Both the position numbers and the translations under genes were made by a program. Source: Chromobotia macracanthus (lineage: Eukaryota; Chordata; Actinopteri; Cypriniformes; Botiidae). From it: 64,000 nucleotides of DNA. The stretch covers positions 11,184,001-11,248,000 of the forward strand of contig JAZGTH010000001.1 in the NCBI GenBank assembly GCA_036877525.1, read 5' to 3'. The notes beneath the pieces are model-generated. The model worked only from the letters and a program-made list of their open reading frames with translations, made no database searches and was not told where the DNA came from. Below, in pieces: positions 11,801-22,800 of this stretch (positions within the stretch are counted from its first letter, which is position 1; every line of letters begins with the position of its first letter).

Positions 11801-14467
11801 AAAAAAATGTGCTGTTTTGAACAAAATTCTCAGTTGTTTTTCTTAGTCTTACTTAGTTAGATTAACTTCAAATGTGCCTTCTGTTTCTTGTGTTTCCGTT
11901 GATGTTGTCCAGAACGCATGAGTGGAGCTTTTACACTGAAAATGTGGAGATGCATTTTCTATTCAAATCTGATTTTATCAGGGATCACAAAACATTTTGT
12001 CTGGTCTATAATTATCTCAGTGTGGTTTAATCAGATGAATCTTAATACCTTGTGAAAACAGGGTCTGTGTGTCATTGTTGTATCTAGAGTAATTTGATGT
12101 AATATTCTGAAATGTTATGTTATTTATGTCTGTTATTTAGAAAAAATATCAAATCATCCGTCACCCCACATTTTTGTTATATGAATTTAAATCCACAGTG
12201 TATTCAGTTAAATACACACTGGGACTGTTGTATAATTATCTCACAGGAATTATCCCCTCACAATTCAAACCCATCAACTCAAAATACCTTTAAAGTATGA
12301 GATTAGAACTGATAACTCAAGGGACTTTGCAGATTAAATCAGGAAGCTGAAAATCCTCAATTATGAGAAGTCAGTCTGTGCCAGTCTGTATCAGAAGTCA
12401 ATGCCAGTGGCCAAGTAATGATTTTTTTCACAGATTTGTATAAACATACTGTACAAACACCTGTTAAAGACGTAGGGAAGTGTGCGTGTGCATCCAGCAC
12501 GATCAATTCCCAGGTCTTGTGCACTCAACATGTATAACTGGACTTTTGATTCTGATTTATAGTTACTGACAACTTTTATGTGTGACAGCTGTCCCCAGTT
12601 TCCCTTATACAGCTTTTTCCAGGATGGCACAATTCTGGGCTAGTCTTAAACAAAATGTCAGATCTAGTACAAAAGTCAAATAAAGTAAGGCATACTTAAC
12701 TTATAATTCTAGTTGCTCCAAGGTACTTGCAAAACCGATTTGTTTTCAATCTTTTTCTGAAAGAGGTAAGATGTGAAACATTTAGTCCAGAAGGTTTTTC
12801 ATTTCCCAATGATATCTTGGGATTTTGAGGGTTGAGGCTTAAAGTCAGTAAATTGGTCTCTGAGTTTTGTGCTGTCACAGGCTAGTGAAAAAGGCAAGTT
12901 TGTGTCAGCCATTCAGAAATGTGACCCATCATTTAGAACTGAACTGTTAATTGTAGCTTAACACTGAAGTTATGATTTGGGCTGTGGTAATTATATGTGT
13001 CAGAATTTAATGATGTGTCTTTATTTGTTAAAGGGCGGGAAGGAGTTCATAATGAGAGCTCATTTTGGACTGCCAAGTGTGGAAAGCGATGAACTTGAAG
13101 CGAAGCGACCAATCACAGTGAAGTTTGAGATCCCTTATTTCACAGTGTCTGGCATTCAGGTACACCAAACAGAAACATTCACCTTATAAAGTATGCATTG
13201 AAAATGGTAACAAAATTGTTACATTTTGTAAAAATTGTTTCGAACAAACACAGGTGCGGTACTTGAAAATTATTGAGAAGAGCGGATACCAGGCATTACC
13301 ATGGGTGCGTTATATTACTCAGAGTGGAGGTAAGACATGTTCAAAAATTCCCTCACACTCAGCTGCACGCCGGCACACTCTTACTCAAATATCATTCAGA
13401 TATAAAGTTTACCTTCACCCTGCATACAAGTTCAGTGAATATGAGCCTTTCTCTACTGTCATTCACTCACACACACACACACACACGGCACAGTTTGATA
13501 TAGTGTAGCCTATCAGATTTCCATTTGCATCAGCAACACCAGAGGAGAGAGAGCCACTCTAATCCCTCGACCCTGTTCACTTATTCATAAGAAATGCAAA
13601 GCAGACATCAAGCCTTAGACCACACTGGAATTCTGCAGATACATTTCAACATCCAAATGTCAATATTGAATAAAAAAAAACCTTTTACACAGTAGCAAAC
13701 GTGAAGGTACTTTTAAAGCTGTTTGCCAGGCTACAAGCTACTCAGTTAAACATTCAAGGCAGTGTTTTAAAAAAGTAGTTAACAGAAAGTAGCTAACTAG
13801 ATTTAAGCTATTTGAGGGGGTTGTGTTTTTCTACATGTATAACTATTTCAAATATATAATAAATCAGATTTTTTGGCACAAATATAATGAAGAGCTTTGA
13901 ATCTTAAACAGAATGAAAACATTACATTTAAATAGTCAAATTTACTAAACAATCTGAGTCAAATTAAGAAATGACTAAATAGTTTTGTATAAAAGATGAC
14001 CTGCTACACCAAGCAGGGATGTCTGGCCAGTGGCTTGAATCAGAGAAGCATTTAATCAATTGATTCATGTACATAACCCACCCAAATGAAGTAATTCACT
14101 CAAATGAATCAGATTTGCATGCTACATATATGAGACAGGGACAATTTAGGAGAGCTTGTTTGATTATTTAACTTGCTAGACTCTAAATCTGCCACATACA
14201 GTATGATAAGGTTTTATTGTGTTTTGTTGAGATATACCACTGCTTGTTGGAGAAAATGGCTTGTTACTAATACTAAACATAAACTGTATTCACACTACTG
14301 GAAAATCAATTTTTTAGTAGTTTGTAGTTAGTTGTTAGAAAAAAGGTTGTTAGTAAAAAAAACGATTTACTTTGCAGCTCAACAGAAGGGATAAACATAC
14401 AGAATTTATAACCTGTGCTTCTCTCGTTTTGACAACCTTGACAGATTATCAGCTGAGGACCAACTGA
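2845..14467 (+). CDS. ap1m3: AP-1 clathrin adaptor medium (mu) subunit, 12 exons, complete
   Basis: Exons: 2845-2886, 4674-4830, 4960-5027, 5506-5636, 6840-6987, 8086-8212, 10528-10670, 10994-11065, 11379-11537, 13034-13159, 13254-13329, 14445-14467. All introns are GT-AG, phases agree and the total is 1272 nt (423 residues plus stop), exactly the length of vertebrate AP1M1 and AP1M2. The N-terminal longin domain starts MAASAIFILDLKGK; the mu-homology domain follows from about residue 165. The YxxPhi cargo pocket is intact: F172 and D174 in NEVFMDV, and W408 and R410 in LPWVRYITQSG. The product is the mu1 chain of AP-1, which selects tyrosine-motif cargo for clathrin carriers at the trans-Golgi network and endosomes. 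Sequence is mixed between M1-like (VPNDADSPKFKTT) and M2-like (HFLWIKHSNLY, VIEKFSHSRVEI, PYFTVSGIQV). With the TEMP-tmem125 neighbourhood this suggests the fish ap1m3 paralogue. Family and exons are near certain; the paralogue number is inference. AATAAA at 14742-14747 is a candidate poly(A) signal. Confidence 0.95.
2887..4673. other. Mu gene intron 1, no further gene seen
   Basis: Non-coding DNA between exon 1 (14 codons) and exon 2. It begins GTAAGAG and ends CCTAAAG. Short open frames here have no family resemblance and no plausible splice context. No RNA gene was recognised. Confidence 0.7.
5173..5388. mobile_element. Short DNA transposon (MITE) in mu gene intron 3
   Basis: The left end (GGGCCAGTGGCACAAACATA) and the reverse complement of the right end (CAGTGGCCAACTGCATAAAC) are imperfect inverted repeats. 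About 215 bp of non-coding DNA lies between them. This form, GGCCAGT...CATAAACTG..., is a type I recall as abundant in cyprinids. There is no transposase. It ends about 120 bp before exon 4. Confidence 0.6.
6489..6517. repeat. TG microsatellite
   Basis: A run of TG dinucleotides interrupted by TATG, in intron 4 of the mu gene. Confidence 0.9.
7079..7221. mobile_element. MITE in mu gene intron 5
   Basis: The left end GTTGGTCCTAGAACAACATT and right end ATAGGAATGTTGCTTTTTGG form imperfect inverted repeats (AACAACATTCC against GGAATGTTGCTT). The inner part includes CCAATCAGATTTGAGG and a GGATAGGATTAGGACTGGTT stretch, as in a small cyprinid element I recall. It is about 143 bp, non-autonomous and mutated. 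Confidence 0.6.
9404..9680. mobile_element. Diverged MITE, related to the copy at 44061
   Basis: It starts ACAGTAGGGCCCAAAAGTTT and continues AAGATCACTA. Inner GATTAGTGACC recurs in the element at 44061-44436. The right end near AAAAGTGGTCTCC is a weak inverted match to the start. Limits are approximate. It lies in intron 6 of the mu gene. Confidence 0.4.
9868..10020 (+). promoter_or_regulatory. Promoter-like block inside mu gene intron 6
   Basis: Two CCAAT boxes (GCCAATCAC near 9870 and GCCAATCAG near 9914) are followed closely by CTATAAGAG near 9926 and a C-rich CCCCTCCCC. A perfect hairpin, CCTCTGC-TGCG-GCAGAGG, lies at 10000-10017. The arrangement resembles a small core promoter. No convincing open frame starts downstream, so an alternative mu-gene promoter or a non-coding RNA are the options. 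Speculative. Confidence 0.3.
11265..11296. repeat. Perfect hairpin before mu exon 9
   Basis: CTTTCAATACCT at 11265-11276 and AGGTATTGAAAG at 11285-11296 are exact inverted repeats of 12 nt. The 8-nt loop GAAACTTT can itself partly pair. It lies 83 bp upstream of exon 9; two more CAATACCT-like copies precede it. Confidence 0.85.
11572..12066. mobile_element. Non-autonomous DNA transposon of about 495 bp in mu gene intron 9
   Basis: The left end AGACCCTGTTTACACCTGGT matches the reverse complement of the right end, AGACCCTGTTTTCACAAGGT, and the match runs on into TATTAAGA. Internal segments repeat the TTTACACCTG motif and GATCGGATTTC, as in a common teleost element. There is no open frame for a transposase and no clear target duplication. 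It starts only 34 bp after the exon 9 donor site. Confidence 0.75.
13466..13486. repeat. CA microsatellite
   Basis: A short CA run in intron 11 of the mu gene. Confidence 0.85.
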
Positions 14468-17400
14468 GTGAAGATGCGTATCTGAAAGTGTCCATGTGTG
14501 TTGAATCTCCTGTCTGTCCTGTTTCATCTGTGAGACAGCAGTTGCCCTGAACAGCAGACAGATGGCTGAACCTGCCCTCTCGCTCTCAGATTCTACACTT
14601 CTGGATGTGCACGTCTTAGTCCGAGATCAGGTTTGATAAATTAACCGACAAGGAAGCCAGATCACAGAACTACTAAGAAAGACCTTTAAAACTATTGTGC
14701 TCAGACCCTGATTTGAATTTGGTGTAGCTGAATTCAAAGCTAATAAATATATAGTTAAATGTATATGTCTAATTTATGTTTTTAATGTATTCTATCCGGA
14801 AATTCTGTTTGGCGTATAAAATCAAACTGATGAAATGAAATGTTACATTCAACAATTACGGTATTGGCTGCCTTTTTTTTTCCTTTTTTTTTTACTGTTA
14901 TAGATGATGGAACTAAATGTGATATGATCGTATGTCTGTAAACTTGGAATAGCCGCAGACTCAGTGAAATTAATACCTTGTTCTTAAAATCAATGATTAA
15001 TAAGGCGGTAACACTGTAACACTATATTTTTGCCACAGTGGCCCTGTAGCGCTCAAAATACCACTAATGCCTTCACACACAAACACACACTGACATCAGA
15101 AGCTATATTAGTGAGGACCTCTCACAGACGCATATAATATAATGATATTTAATATACCCTTCCCCAAACCTAAACCCTCAAACATGATTGCCCAGTTTTT
15201 GAGCATGTCAGATGGAGTGGACCACTAATGTCCTTACAATTCAGTTTTAGACACATTTTATTATATTTGTTAGAACATTTAAAAAGGGTATAGCCAAACC
15301 TGCGTGCACACACACAGGCACACACACACACAGACTGAAAAGTGGTGATGGTAATTTTCTTCTATGACATTCTGTAGCCATTAACCCTAACAGCAAATCA
15401 CTCACATTAATTTTGATGTGAGAAAGGAAGCTGCATTATCATATTTTTTTTTAATTCACAGTGGTCAAAATGTCAATTCATTACACAAGATATTTCACCA
15501 CCTTCTTGTACATATATCCTTCCAGATTTCCTTTCATTTAGCATGCACTGCACCACTTGTTTTATCTGTGTGTATGTGTGTTTGGAGTACTGTCTGCCAC
15601 TTTCACCAAGGCAGCTGAATTACTTGCTGTTGTCACGTCAAAAAGGATTTTGCCCCTCATTTATTAACCAAAGGTCAATGTCATGGTAACATCTTGATAT
15701 TTATTCCTCCCTGTTGCTAAATCTGAAATATGTATTTTGGTCTTTTATCATTGTTAACATTTTTGCTTCATACTGTACAAAAAGGTCATCATGTTTTTGA
15801 GATCACTTTCTGCACTGTATGAATAAAGATTATTTTAGTTTTATTGAACAAGTACATATTTCAATATCCAGTTATTGTAATACATTGCTGTTTCATGAAG
15901 ATATACCTGGGCTATAACCATAAAAAATTAACTCATCCATAAATAGAAGTGCTGACTGTATGCATCACTATTTTTGCTCGACTTAGGCTTAGGATTGTTC
16001 TTGTCAGTCTCAACACATGACAGAGCAATAGATGGCTGACAGTGGGTCACAGAGTCAGCTATTGTTTACATGGTGGCTTAGCAGCTGTTGCACAATAGCA
16101 AGCTTGTTAGGGTTAAAACAGGCATTGCCAAACACAACCCAGTTATCCTCACCCATGACTATGGCCCTCCTCAGTTGGCCTCTCCCCAGTACTGGCTATT
16201 TCAGAACCTGATGTCTTCATATTATGGGGTATGGTTAAATGCCTATACCTCAAACACACACTTGGAAGGATTGGGCAAATAAACGTCTACCCACCCAATA
16301 GCTGAATGTTGTTTTCTGTTGATAATATTCAGTAATAATTTGGAAAAAGAAAATAATTGCCTTATGATTAAACCACTTTCACCCTCAATATGTCCACTCT
16401 ACAGTGGCCCCATGAAATATTAAGGCACTTGAGCCGCATTTAAAATGCATTAATTTCATTGCTTTAGACAGAAAAAAGTGAAACCAAGTGCCATCTGCAA
16501 ATAAATGATGCATGACCTTTTTCTCAGAACTTACTGCAATTACTGTTAACCAACCAGTCCCTAGATCATTTTAGTGGATGTATGAAGTTACTCTCACATT
16601 CACACTGTGCAGAGAAACTGCAGCAGTTTATCAAAGGAACTCTGAGCATGTTCCACTAGGTTTGACAACCTAAAAGTTTTTCATATGCTTCTCACCTTTA
16701 ACTAAATCTATTCCATGATTTAAAATCCAACAAAGTTTCCTATTGTGAAATACTTCGTTTAAAAAGTGTGTTGTCTTTTAAATTAATGCCACTTGCTTTG
16801 ATGTTTTGTTGTTTAATGCAATGTCGTTCATAAATTTTTAAGTGTGGCTTAAGCTGTCCAAAAACACTTTTGGGGGCACTGCAAGAGCTCTCAGTATTCC
16901 AGAGCAGTTTTATAATTGTGCAGCTTCTTCATTTCTAAAAGTTGTCACGTTGGAGCTTGAGCGTTTTATTATGCGTACAAATTGAAATAGATTTTCGCTA
17001 AATGGCAACAACCTGCCATCTGTTTATCTCCATCTGTTTGTGAATGTTTTTCATAAACCCTGCAAAATGAAATACCAATAATTTACATGAAAATGTAAAT
17101 CAGCTCACAGGTATTGTAACAAATAAAACATCTTTCCTTAAACACAGACGCCAAGGGTCATGGGTTCGAGGCCCAGAAAAACGAATACCAACAACATCCT
17201 CTAGATCTGCACTTTAAGTTCATTCACATAAAAGTGTTCTTCAAATAAGTAAAACTCTTGAAAAATGATAAAAATCATACAATAGTAAAATAAGTGTTTA
17301 TCATCCTCCAGATTTACATTCTGATCCTTTATTTATTCTTTAGTGTTGCCTGCACACAAAACAGTTGTGTAAATTCTCAGGCATGCAACCCGACTTGGCC

Positions 17401-17853
17401 GATCCACACATTAAGTGCCCTAAAATGCTGAAGACATCCCCAGATGGACACGCACTTGGAATGTTCACCGTTGCCCACATAAATAAAGCCATGAAGGACA
17501 CACAGCAGTCCAATAACATTGGGGAGAGGCAATCAAAGTGATAGAAAGCAGCATGTTTTACCTACAATCAATATTAATGATCAAACTTAAGTTCACTTTG
17601 TTTTTGTGCTTTTTTCAATACTTCCTATATTGTACTTTGTTGTATTGAAGCATGTTTGTGCCTAAACCCTCAAAGGTTTAAAGTCTGAAACCTCTGTTTG
17701 TGGGACACAATTGTAAATGTCACATGTGATTTGTGCTCTGGTGTAATGGGTGCAAAGTTTCACTGAAGGCTTTTTTATTGTTCTGTGACTGCAAAGTTCA
17801 GAGTCTTATTTCATGTTCGGCAAGAACACCATAAATATTATGGAGTCACAGAG
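14468..17853. other. Convergent intergenic region between ap1m and tmem125
   Basis: This holds the 3' ends of two converging genes. The mu-gene 3' UTR probably reaches the AATAAA at 14742-14747. Near 15305-15333 there is a CA-rich run. Around 15100-15310 there is a diverged stretch (GAGGACCTC, CCCAAACCTAAACCCTC, AATGTCCTTAC) resembling a common teleost repeat. A B-box-like GGGTTCGAGGCCC near 17163 may be a SINE head remnant. No coding sequence was recognised. Confidence 0.6.
17774..17779 (-). terminator. Candidate poly(A) signal of tmem125
   Basis: AATAAA on the minus strand, about 75 nt beyond the tmem125 stop codon, a usual spacing for a 3' processing signal. Confidence 0.55.
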
Positions 17854-18522
17854 TTAAATCAGATGGGCCAGGCTTGAAGCGGTCTCTCTCCTTGCCTGCA
17901 TTTGGCCTGAAATGCTGAAGATTCCCACAGTCCTCTCCCACCGCCTCTGTCCAGGGCCTGTTCTCTCCAAAAGGAAAACCACTGCGGAATAAACTCCGAC
18001 TGCTAACACAGTAAAACTCCCACCCACCAGCAGCACCACCCCAGATATAAACATGTCATTCAGAGCCTTGCCAGGTTTGGGCATGTGGTAGGCCAGAGCC
18101 ACATCCAGGAGCACAGCCCCACAAATAAGCAGAGAGATTCCAGTGATCAACATGACCAGAACGTCAGACAGACCTCCACTCTTCAGCATGTTAATCCGTC
18201 GTCTGCTACGCACACAGTTCATGTCCTGGACTGCGGAGCTCAGCAACTGCTTAAGAAGAACGGCCAGGGCGAGAAGGCAAAGGGCTGTCCCGGCTCCCAG
18301 TCTCCACTCGCTGGAAAGGCTGGTGGTGGTGGAGAGGAGGCCTACACCACCCAGACCACAGCCTAGGATCAGGCCCACTGAAGCACAGTAGCATAGTAAG
18401 GATTTGCGTGGTTCATTGAACCACCAGAGCTCTACTTGCTCCTCCAGGAGGTTCTGCTGAATACGAGCTGGATCAGGATGTGGGTGGCCCCTTGGAGGGG
18501 AATAGTCCTCCAGCTCTGACAT
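17854..18522 (-). CDS. tmem125: Transmembrane protein 125
   Basis: One uninterrupted coding exon gives 222 residues, close to the human protein (about 219). Recognisable blocks are LLEEQVELWW near residue 26, GLGGVGLLSTT, SSEWRLGAGTALCLLALAVL, LLSSAVQDMNC, and the end GIFSISGQMQARRETASSLA followed by HLI. Four hydrophobic spans are seen at about residues 42-64, 74-92, 119-142 and 157-184, so both ends are probably cytosolic. The hydrophobic C-terminus could be a PDZ-type ligand (inference). The molecular function is unknown; mammalian TMEM125 is expressed mainly in epithelia. A splice acceptor (TTCTATCCAG) ends at 18581, 59 nt upstream of the start codon, implying a non-coding 5' exon further right. 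It converges on the mu gene. Confidence 0.95.
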   Translation of the reverse strand: MSELEDYSPPRGHPHPDPARIQQNLLEEQVELWWFNEPRKSLLCYCASVGLILGCGLGGVGLLSTTTSLSSEWRLGAGTALCLLALAVLLKQLLSSAVQDMNCVRSRRRINMLKSGGLSDVLVMLITGISLLICGAVLLDVALAYHMPKPGKALNDMFISGVVLLVGGSFTVLAVGVYSAVVFLLERTGPGQRRWERTVGIFSISGQMQARRETASSLAHLI

Positions 18523-18907
18523 GATGTTTGCTGGTTCTCAGGATAGGTGTCAGCTGTGAGAAGACTTCTGGCCAGAGTTCCTGGATAGAACAAGGTGGTA
18601 ATTAGGTAAGAAAATGCCATGTATACAATTGTTATATTGTATACATGTTATTTTACTAATATTTATAAATATCTATCTACGGTCTGAAAAATTACCTTAT
18701 CTATAGCATGATAAAATGTAGTCATTGAGGAAAAGGGAAATAAATAAAAAAGCCAAGGCCAGCATGAGGTATAACAACACATCACTCTCACCACTCCCCA
18801 AGACATGCAAATGTAATGAAATGTTGCAAATATTATGTAAAACTCTTGTTCTGTGATGTCTGTTATTGATCTTTTTGTCCTGAAGATAAACCAGGTTGCT
18901 TAATTGT

Positions 18908-18985
18908 AGGGCTGCACGACTTCGGGGGGGAAAATCTAATAACATTTCTTCTGATCAAAATTTTATTGCGATTTAAAAGGTTTAC
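18908..18985. repeat. Dispersed repeat fragment
   Basis: GGGCTGCACGACTTCGGGGG followed by AAAATCTAATAAC...TTTTATTGCGATTT resembles a widespread teleost repeat beginning GGGCTGCACGATTT with TTGCGATT motifs. Family and limits are uncertain. Confidence 0.4.
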
Positions 18986-19600
18986 CAAAGAACAATAATA
19001 AAATTACTAAAAAATATTACTAAAGTATTAAGATTACCAAAAGGATTACTGATATTATTATTTTTAAGAGCTTCAGGTTTGCTCTGGTATGCACAGCATC
19101 AAAGACCAAACATAATATAATATGTTATTAAAATAAACAGATGAAACAACAGTTACTAGCACTACTGTAGTCACTTAACATTAACATTGTGCCATTTCTT
19201 TCTAATAAAGCTGTCAAGATGCATTCTTTGAGAACTGACTGCCAAGCTGCTTGCAAATGCCTGAAAATTAAAAATGCTTATCATGCAATTATAATGCAAT
19301 TATTTCAGTTAGCATTAGTACCTATATGGGGGTTAACCTACAATTGACATGTTATAGCATTTTTTAACCTACGATAATATTAATGTATACATACAAGGCT
19401 AATTCACACTTTGCCAACAGACTTATGCACTGTAAAACAGAGCATATGCATATTATGTTAACAAACTGTTGAACCAAACACTAACAAATAATACTTTGTT
19501 TTCGTTTTTCATAAACGTGAGTGCTTTAGTTTACTACAGAAAGTTTCATTAATCTCTTTATCATTTCAACGTGTACCAGTTTATTGGCAGGGATGCTTAC

Positions 19601-19850
19601 CTCGTCGTTATGGTAACGGTTTGTAATCAAGTCATATTACTTCGGAGTTTGTTGGCGTTTGTTAGAGCATGTACAGTAGGTTAAAACTAAGCCAGTTTCT
19701 GTGCGTTTGTCGGGGCAGTGTAATAGGCCTTAGGCATCAAATAATTGGCAGGATTTCTCATTTCTACAGATAATTTGTTGCGGACTGCAGAGAAACGCTT
19801 CCGCAAATCAAGTTCACGTTCTCGGCATGTTACTTTAAATTTGTTAGTTA
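19601..19850 (-). promoter_or_regulatory. Possible non-coding first exon and promoter of tmem125
   Basis: On the minus strand a good donor site, CGACGAG|GTAAGC, ends a possible exon at 19601, about 1 kb upstream of the tmem125 acceptor at 18581. The sequence to its right is richer in CpG than its surroundings. GTTACCATAACG overlaps the exon end and resembles an RFX X-box. Right limit is arbitrary. This is inference from splice-site logic only. Confidence 0.3.
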
Positions 19851-22800
19851 TTAGTTATCTCCGTTTAAGAAAAATGATAGCAACTTTTGCGATTTGAAAA
19901 TTACACGCTTTTAGATTGATAATTCTGTTTTCAAACCGATTAAAACAAGTTTACCCTTTATATTTATTTACTCTTATCTTTATGAAAACAACCAGGCTTG
20001 TCCTTTTTTGGTAATAGTCGAACGGCTTTAGTTGCATCTAATTAAAATCTAATTGGACAAAAATCTTTTCATCAATATGATTGGTTCATTTTCCCTAAAG
20101 AGAAAGACTGTATGTTTAAAATGCAATTATCTGCAGAAGTTCATTTAGCCAACTTTCAGATTTCTCCAGCCAAGTCCTGACTTTTAAATCAGTTCACAAT
20201 GTGGTCAAACACATCTGTCCTAATTTAAACACCTTGTGTAGTTTAAAGACTATTAATGTGGCCGGAAATGCTGTGTTAAGTAAGGATGTGCGTTGAAAGA
20301 AAATAAAGGTTTAAATACTGTGAAGAGACAATTTCTTTCTTGCTATGGGCTCAATCATTAATTCCTTTACAAATAGCCCATCCCAGTGGTCTTTGTGACT
20401 CTCAAGGTTATAGGACAGACAGCTTGTCTTTACAATCCCGTAAGTGGCTTTGCCTTTACAGTCACCGTTGCTGTGCTTGCCAACTGAATCCACTCTTAAA
20501 CTACAGTACAATACTCACATTATAATCACAAGAGTGTATTTTTCAAGTCTTCCATTTTTATATTCAGGACCAGTGTCATTATACTGTAGTTTGTTCGTAG
20601 TCTGTTATCTTGCACATATGTGGCCATAAGGGTTGTGTGCATGTGTACTTGTGAAGTGCCAGGCTTTGTTAATTAAGTCCCTTTAGACCTACATCTCAGA
20701 TCACATACATGCAGCATCCCTGTGACTGAGATGAGACATGAGAGAGAAGTGAAAACAAGGACAACAAAAGCATCAAAGTCTATGCTAAGATTACTATCAT
20801 TAGTATAGTTCTCTCATGGACATGTTTTCCAGACCTGGAAACATCATGGAAATTATCTGATTTTGTACATAGATCTGCATAGATTGTGAAAAGATCATGA
20901 ACATTTATTTGTCCAGCACTGACTTCATACATTTTGTACTATTTTATTTGTTTTGTACTTCTTGTATTTCTGTGCACTCTGCATTTCCAGAAATGCCATA
21001 CAAATAGAATATACAGACAGTACTGAATAACCTGTCTTATTAGTGCATCTGTGGGTCTACCTAAGTAATAACTAATTAAACCTGGTTTGAGAATTCTTCA
21101 GTCATATCTAAGTGGATTCAACCCTCAGAATCTGGGAGATTATATCAAAACACATTGTATATCATCCTGAATGTGAAGTACTCACCCTACAAAGTTAGAT
21201 GCTGTGGTGACAGTCTTGTTCCAAGTGGCAGATAAGCCGTTTGTCAATCACTGGTCAATTCATATTAATTCCCCAAATTAATTTCCCCAACAGGACGGCA
21301 CAACTGGAAATCTTCTGTATCATTTCAGGGTTGCATTGAGCTTGATTTGAGCTTAATAAGTATCCTTCATCTTAGCCTAATATGTTTAATAAAAGTAATT
21401 TCTAAAAATAACCCTCTTTCTGTTTTGATTTGAAATGGCTCCTTGGGAACTCTTGGGAACCACTTGAGCTTTGTTATGTCACTGATAGTTCAGCTGTGCA
21501 GTCCAGAGTATATTTAGAAGATCGCTTGGATGAACACAATCATGTGTGCCAAAAAAACAGACTGCAAATAAGTCTGACATTAAAAGAGAATTTAAAGTGC
21601 GCAATAGTTGGTTTTAAAGCGAGTTTAAATAACATTAATCAGATTCCAAAATGTAAGAGTGATGACGGAAAACATTCTAAATGCCTAACCCATCAGTGTA
21701 GTGGCCTTCAGGTTGTACTGCCTTCAACCTTAGCCCTCAATTCTAACAGCAGTCCACTGTATTTCCAATCACTTTTGTTACGGTAACAACTGTCTAAGAC
21801 TGTTTTACAGGTAAAATGGTGTCTCTGACTGTGATCCACAAACCAGTACAGAGATGGTCAGGTTTAGAAACATCCTGATGGGGATCCACCTTCTCTTTCT
21901 TGGTTCATGTTGCTGTTGGCTGCTGAAGTTCCACTGCTTTTTTTGAGATTTAAAGAAGACACGGTCTTTCACGACAGGTGTGAATGCTGAGCATTGTGGT
22001 GGACTGTGCTCACTATTCATTCTTTAGTCAAGCAGTACACTGTTGTATCTCTGACTGCAGGTCTCTGATGTATTTGTAAAAGAAGCATTCATAAAGCAAG
22101 CTCTTGTCTCCAGTCACCAAACAACAGCTGATGCCTTGTCTAGCATACTCTTCTCTGCCTGGCCGCTAGTCAGAGACAGTGGAGCAAGTCTCTGAGTCCT
22201 TTTCTGAGCCAGGATGGGACAGGTTGCTATCTGTCTGGAGACAATAGAAACAAAGACTGTCAGTTAGATGTGAGGGGGCGTGTGAAAGATATGCCTGATG
22301 TGTCTAAATCAAAGGAGTTTAATGAATAGATTTCTATTGTTATAAACGGTGGTGTTCCTCAAAAGATGATGGTGTGAGATTTTCAGTAGGTCTGTTTCTT
22401 GCTCAAATACCATGTGTCATTGTAAATTTTTCATTGATACAGTCAATAATTTATGTGTATAATGTGTATATTGGGACCACAGGCATTTCCTACATTTTTC
22501 TTTTTGGATTTATTTGGCTGGTAAATAAAAAATTATGGGTAAATATGGCAATAGTGATTGGTTTTCCCCCACATGTGGGTGGGCTTCTTTGCTACCTACA
22601 GTATATCTATGTTTGGTCTATAAAGACTAAACAAAGTGTTACAAAAAGCCAGTTTATTATGTAATACAGTCAATGCCCAAAGGCATCACAAATACACAAC
22701 AGATCCCAAACCTAAATTTCTAAAACTTAATTTCTACCCACCTGAAAAAGGTGCTGTACCTTAAAATGAAGAAATTAATCTAACTATTTTGTCTAATGAA

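Noticed and set aside
18085..18391. Two open frames on the plus strand, 82-93 residues
   Set aside because: They are antisense shadows of tmem125, whose minus frame has clear family similarity.
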